This document shows, one piece after another, positions 11,582 to 12,156 of a DNA stretch of 12,156 nucleotides. The position numbers and the translations under genes are program-made. Source of the stretch: Candidatus Peregrinibacteria bacterium (GTDB lineage: Bacteria > Patescibacteriota > Gracilibacteria > Peribacterales > Peribacteraceae). Location of the stretch: assembly GCA_016866815.1 (NCBI GenBank), contig VGKZ01000025.1, forward strand, positions 1 through 12,156, in the 5' to 3' direction. Position 1 is the first letter of the stretch; each line of letters opens with the position of its first letter. The notes beneath the pieces are model-generated. The model searched no databases, had not been told where the DNA came from, and was given only the letters and a program-made list of their open reading frames with translations.

Positions 11582-12156
11582 ATGAGTATTATTGAGAAAA
11601 ATCATGAATTTGCTGATAGGGGCACACGCTTAATTGCGAAAATCGTTGACAGACTGCTTCTATTCATTCCGGTAGTCGTTATACTAATTTTTCCAGCTGC
11701 CATTAATCCTGTGAAAGCAGATGAAAATGTAGATGCCTTAGCCATTGTTTTCATGTTCATTGCAGCTGCTGGAATCATTATCTTCCAGGCGTACTTCCTC
11801 GCTATCCAAGGCCAATCTATTGCAAAGAAGTGGTATAAAATCCGTATCGTTGATGTTGAAAGCAAAAAGACAGGAGGATTTCTGCAAAATGTTCTATTTC
11901 GCACCGTACTAAATTACTTATTTGCTTTTTTACCTGGCTACGGACTTATTGACACCTTGTTTATCTTTCGTAAAGACCGACGCTGTGTGCATGATTTTTT
12001 GGCAGGAACTGTTGTGCTAAACGCTAAAGAGAACCAGTTAGCGACCCCCAAGAAATCCGCATTATGGGTTCCTTCAGCGCTAACCGCTGGTACTGCACTG
12101 ATTGTTTTAGTGTTATATGGAATGTCAGATGCTAGGACACTAAATCCCATAAGTGG
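11582..12156 (+). CDS. RDD-family membrane protein, 3' end outside the window
   Basis: The frame is open from ATG 11582 to the window edge (191 codons). RDD family features appear in order. The first helix is DRGTRLIAKIVDRLLLFIPV (Arg16, Asp23). The second helix is FIAAAGIIIFQAYFLAI, running into GQSIAKKWYKIRIVD (77-91). The third hydrophobic segment is LFRTVLNYLFAFLPGYGLID. Then comes FRKDRRCVHDFLAGTVV (129-145, with the HD-x2-AGT signature). A further hydrophobic helix (about 159-177, WVPSALTAGTALIVLVLYG) begins after the RDD unit, so the protein is an RDD domain fused to an unknown C-terminal part. RDD proteins are poorly characterised; some have been linked to ion transport. The start lies 1 nt after the lipoprotein stop, which suggests coupled translation and a joint envelope role. 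Confidence 0.88.
   Translation, partial: MSIIEKNHEFADRGTRLIAKIVDRLLLFIPVVVILIFPAAINPVKADENVDALAIVFMFIAAAGIIIFQAYFLAIQGQSIAKKWYKIRIVDVESKKTGGFLQNVLFRTVLNYLFAFLPGYGLIDTLFIFRKDRRCVHDFLAGTVVLNAKENQLATPKKSALWVPSALTAGTALIVLVLYGMSDARTLNPIS

Noticed and set aside
1..12156. CRISPR array or tandem repeat array
   Set aside because: No regularly spaced repeats of 20-40 nt were seen. The only repeats are the tRNA half, the hairpin inserts and the AT-rich promoter repeats.

Overview
The window looks like a bacterial chromosome segment. Most of it is moderately GC-rich, and the last ~1.1 kb is visibly more AT-rich. UGA is used as a stop (ends of ligA, the helicase gene and the lipoprotein gene) and UGG as Trp, so the code is standard. 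Three things suggest a Patescibacteria/CPR-type genome, possibly Peregrinibacteria/Peribacteria-like: many short proteins with no recognisable family, an integral-membrane glycosyltransferase-TPR protein, and short hairpin repeats whose shadow translations contain 'ACRQAGT'-like strings. This placement is inference; no rRNA or other phylogenetic marker is present.

Left part (1-4442). The window opens inside the C-terminus of an rve-type transposase, whose element probably ends near 129. Next is a small leftward chorismate-mutase-like gene (126-365). Then comes the rightward NAD-dependent DNA ligase ligA (496-2643). LigA has two oddities: three substitutions among the NMN-binding residues of domain Ia, and a ~33-residue insertion in the HhH domain carrying a perfect sliding-clamp-type motif QQSLF. 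Behind it lies a membrane glycosyltransferase/TPR gene (2665-4442), broken by exactly two single-base lesions: a Trp codon turned into TGA, and a one-base deletion in a G run.

Centre (4491-10334). This is an accessory block of unrecognised genes around a leftward two-gene operon. The first gene encodes an 879-residue SF2 helicase-like ATPase (9741-7102). The second, starting 4 nt after it, encodes a 758-residue protein (7097-4821) that reads as a string of up to six degenerate XRE/lambda-repressor-like helix-turn-helix modules. The block is bracketed by two small rightward genes: 109 aa (4491-4820, convergent and abutting) and 158 aa (9858-10334, divergent from the helicase). A perfect palindrome GAACATGTTC lies in the divergent promoter region. 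I do not recognise this combination; it is the best candidate here for an undescribed system.

Right part (10335-12156). A small secreted protein gene (10370-10720) is followed by ~257 nt without a gene. That stretch contains a remarkable remnant: 33 nt identical to the 5' half of the adjacent tRNA-Leu(GAG), split at two points by hairpin repeats. The intact tRNA-Leu with encoded CCA is at 10978-11064. An AT-rich segment follows, with a doubtful leftward ORF, a small lipoprotein gene and the 5' part of an RDD-family membrane protein running off the window.

Regulation. At most starts in the window a -10-like hexamer ends only 6-9 nt upstream of the ATG and no good Shine-Dalgarno is present. 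This suggests that leaderless transcripts are common. The secreted-protein gene, with a well-placed GGAG, is the clear exception.
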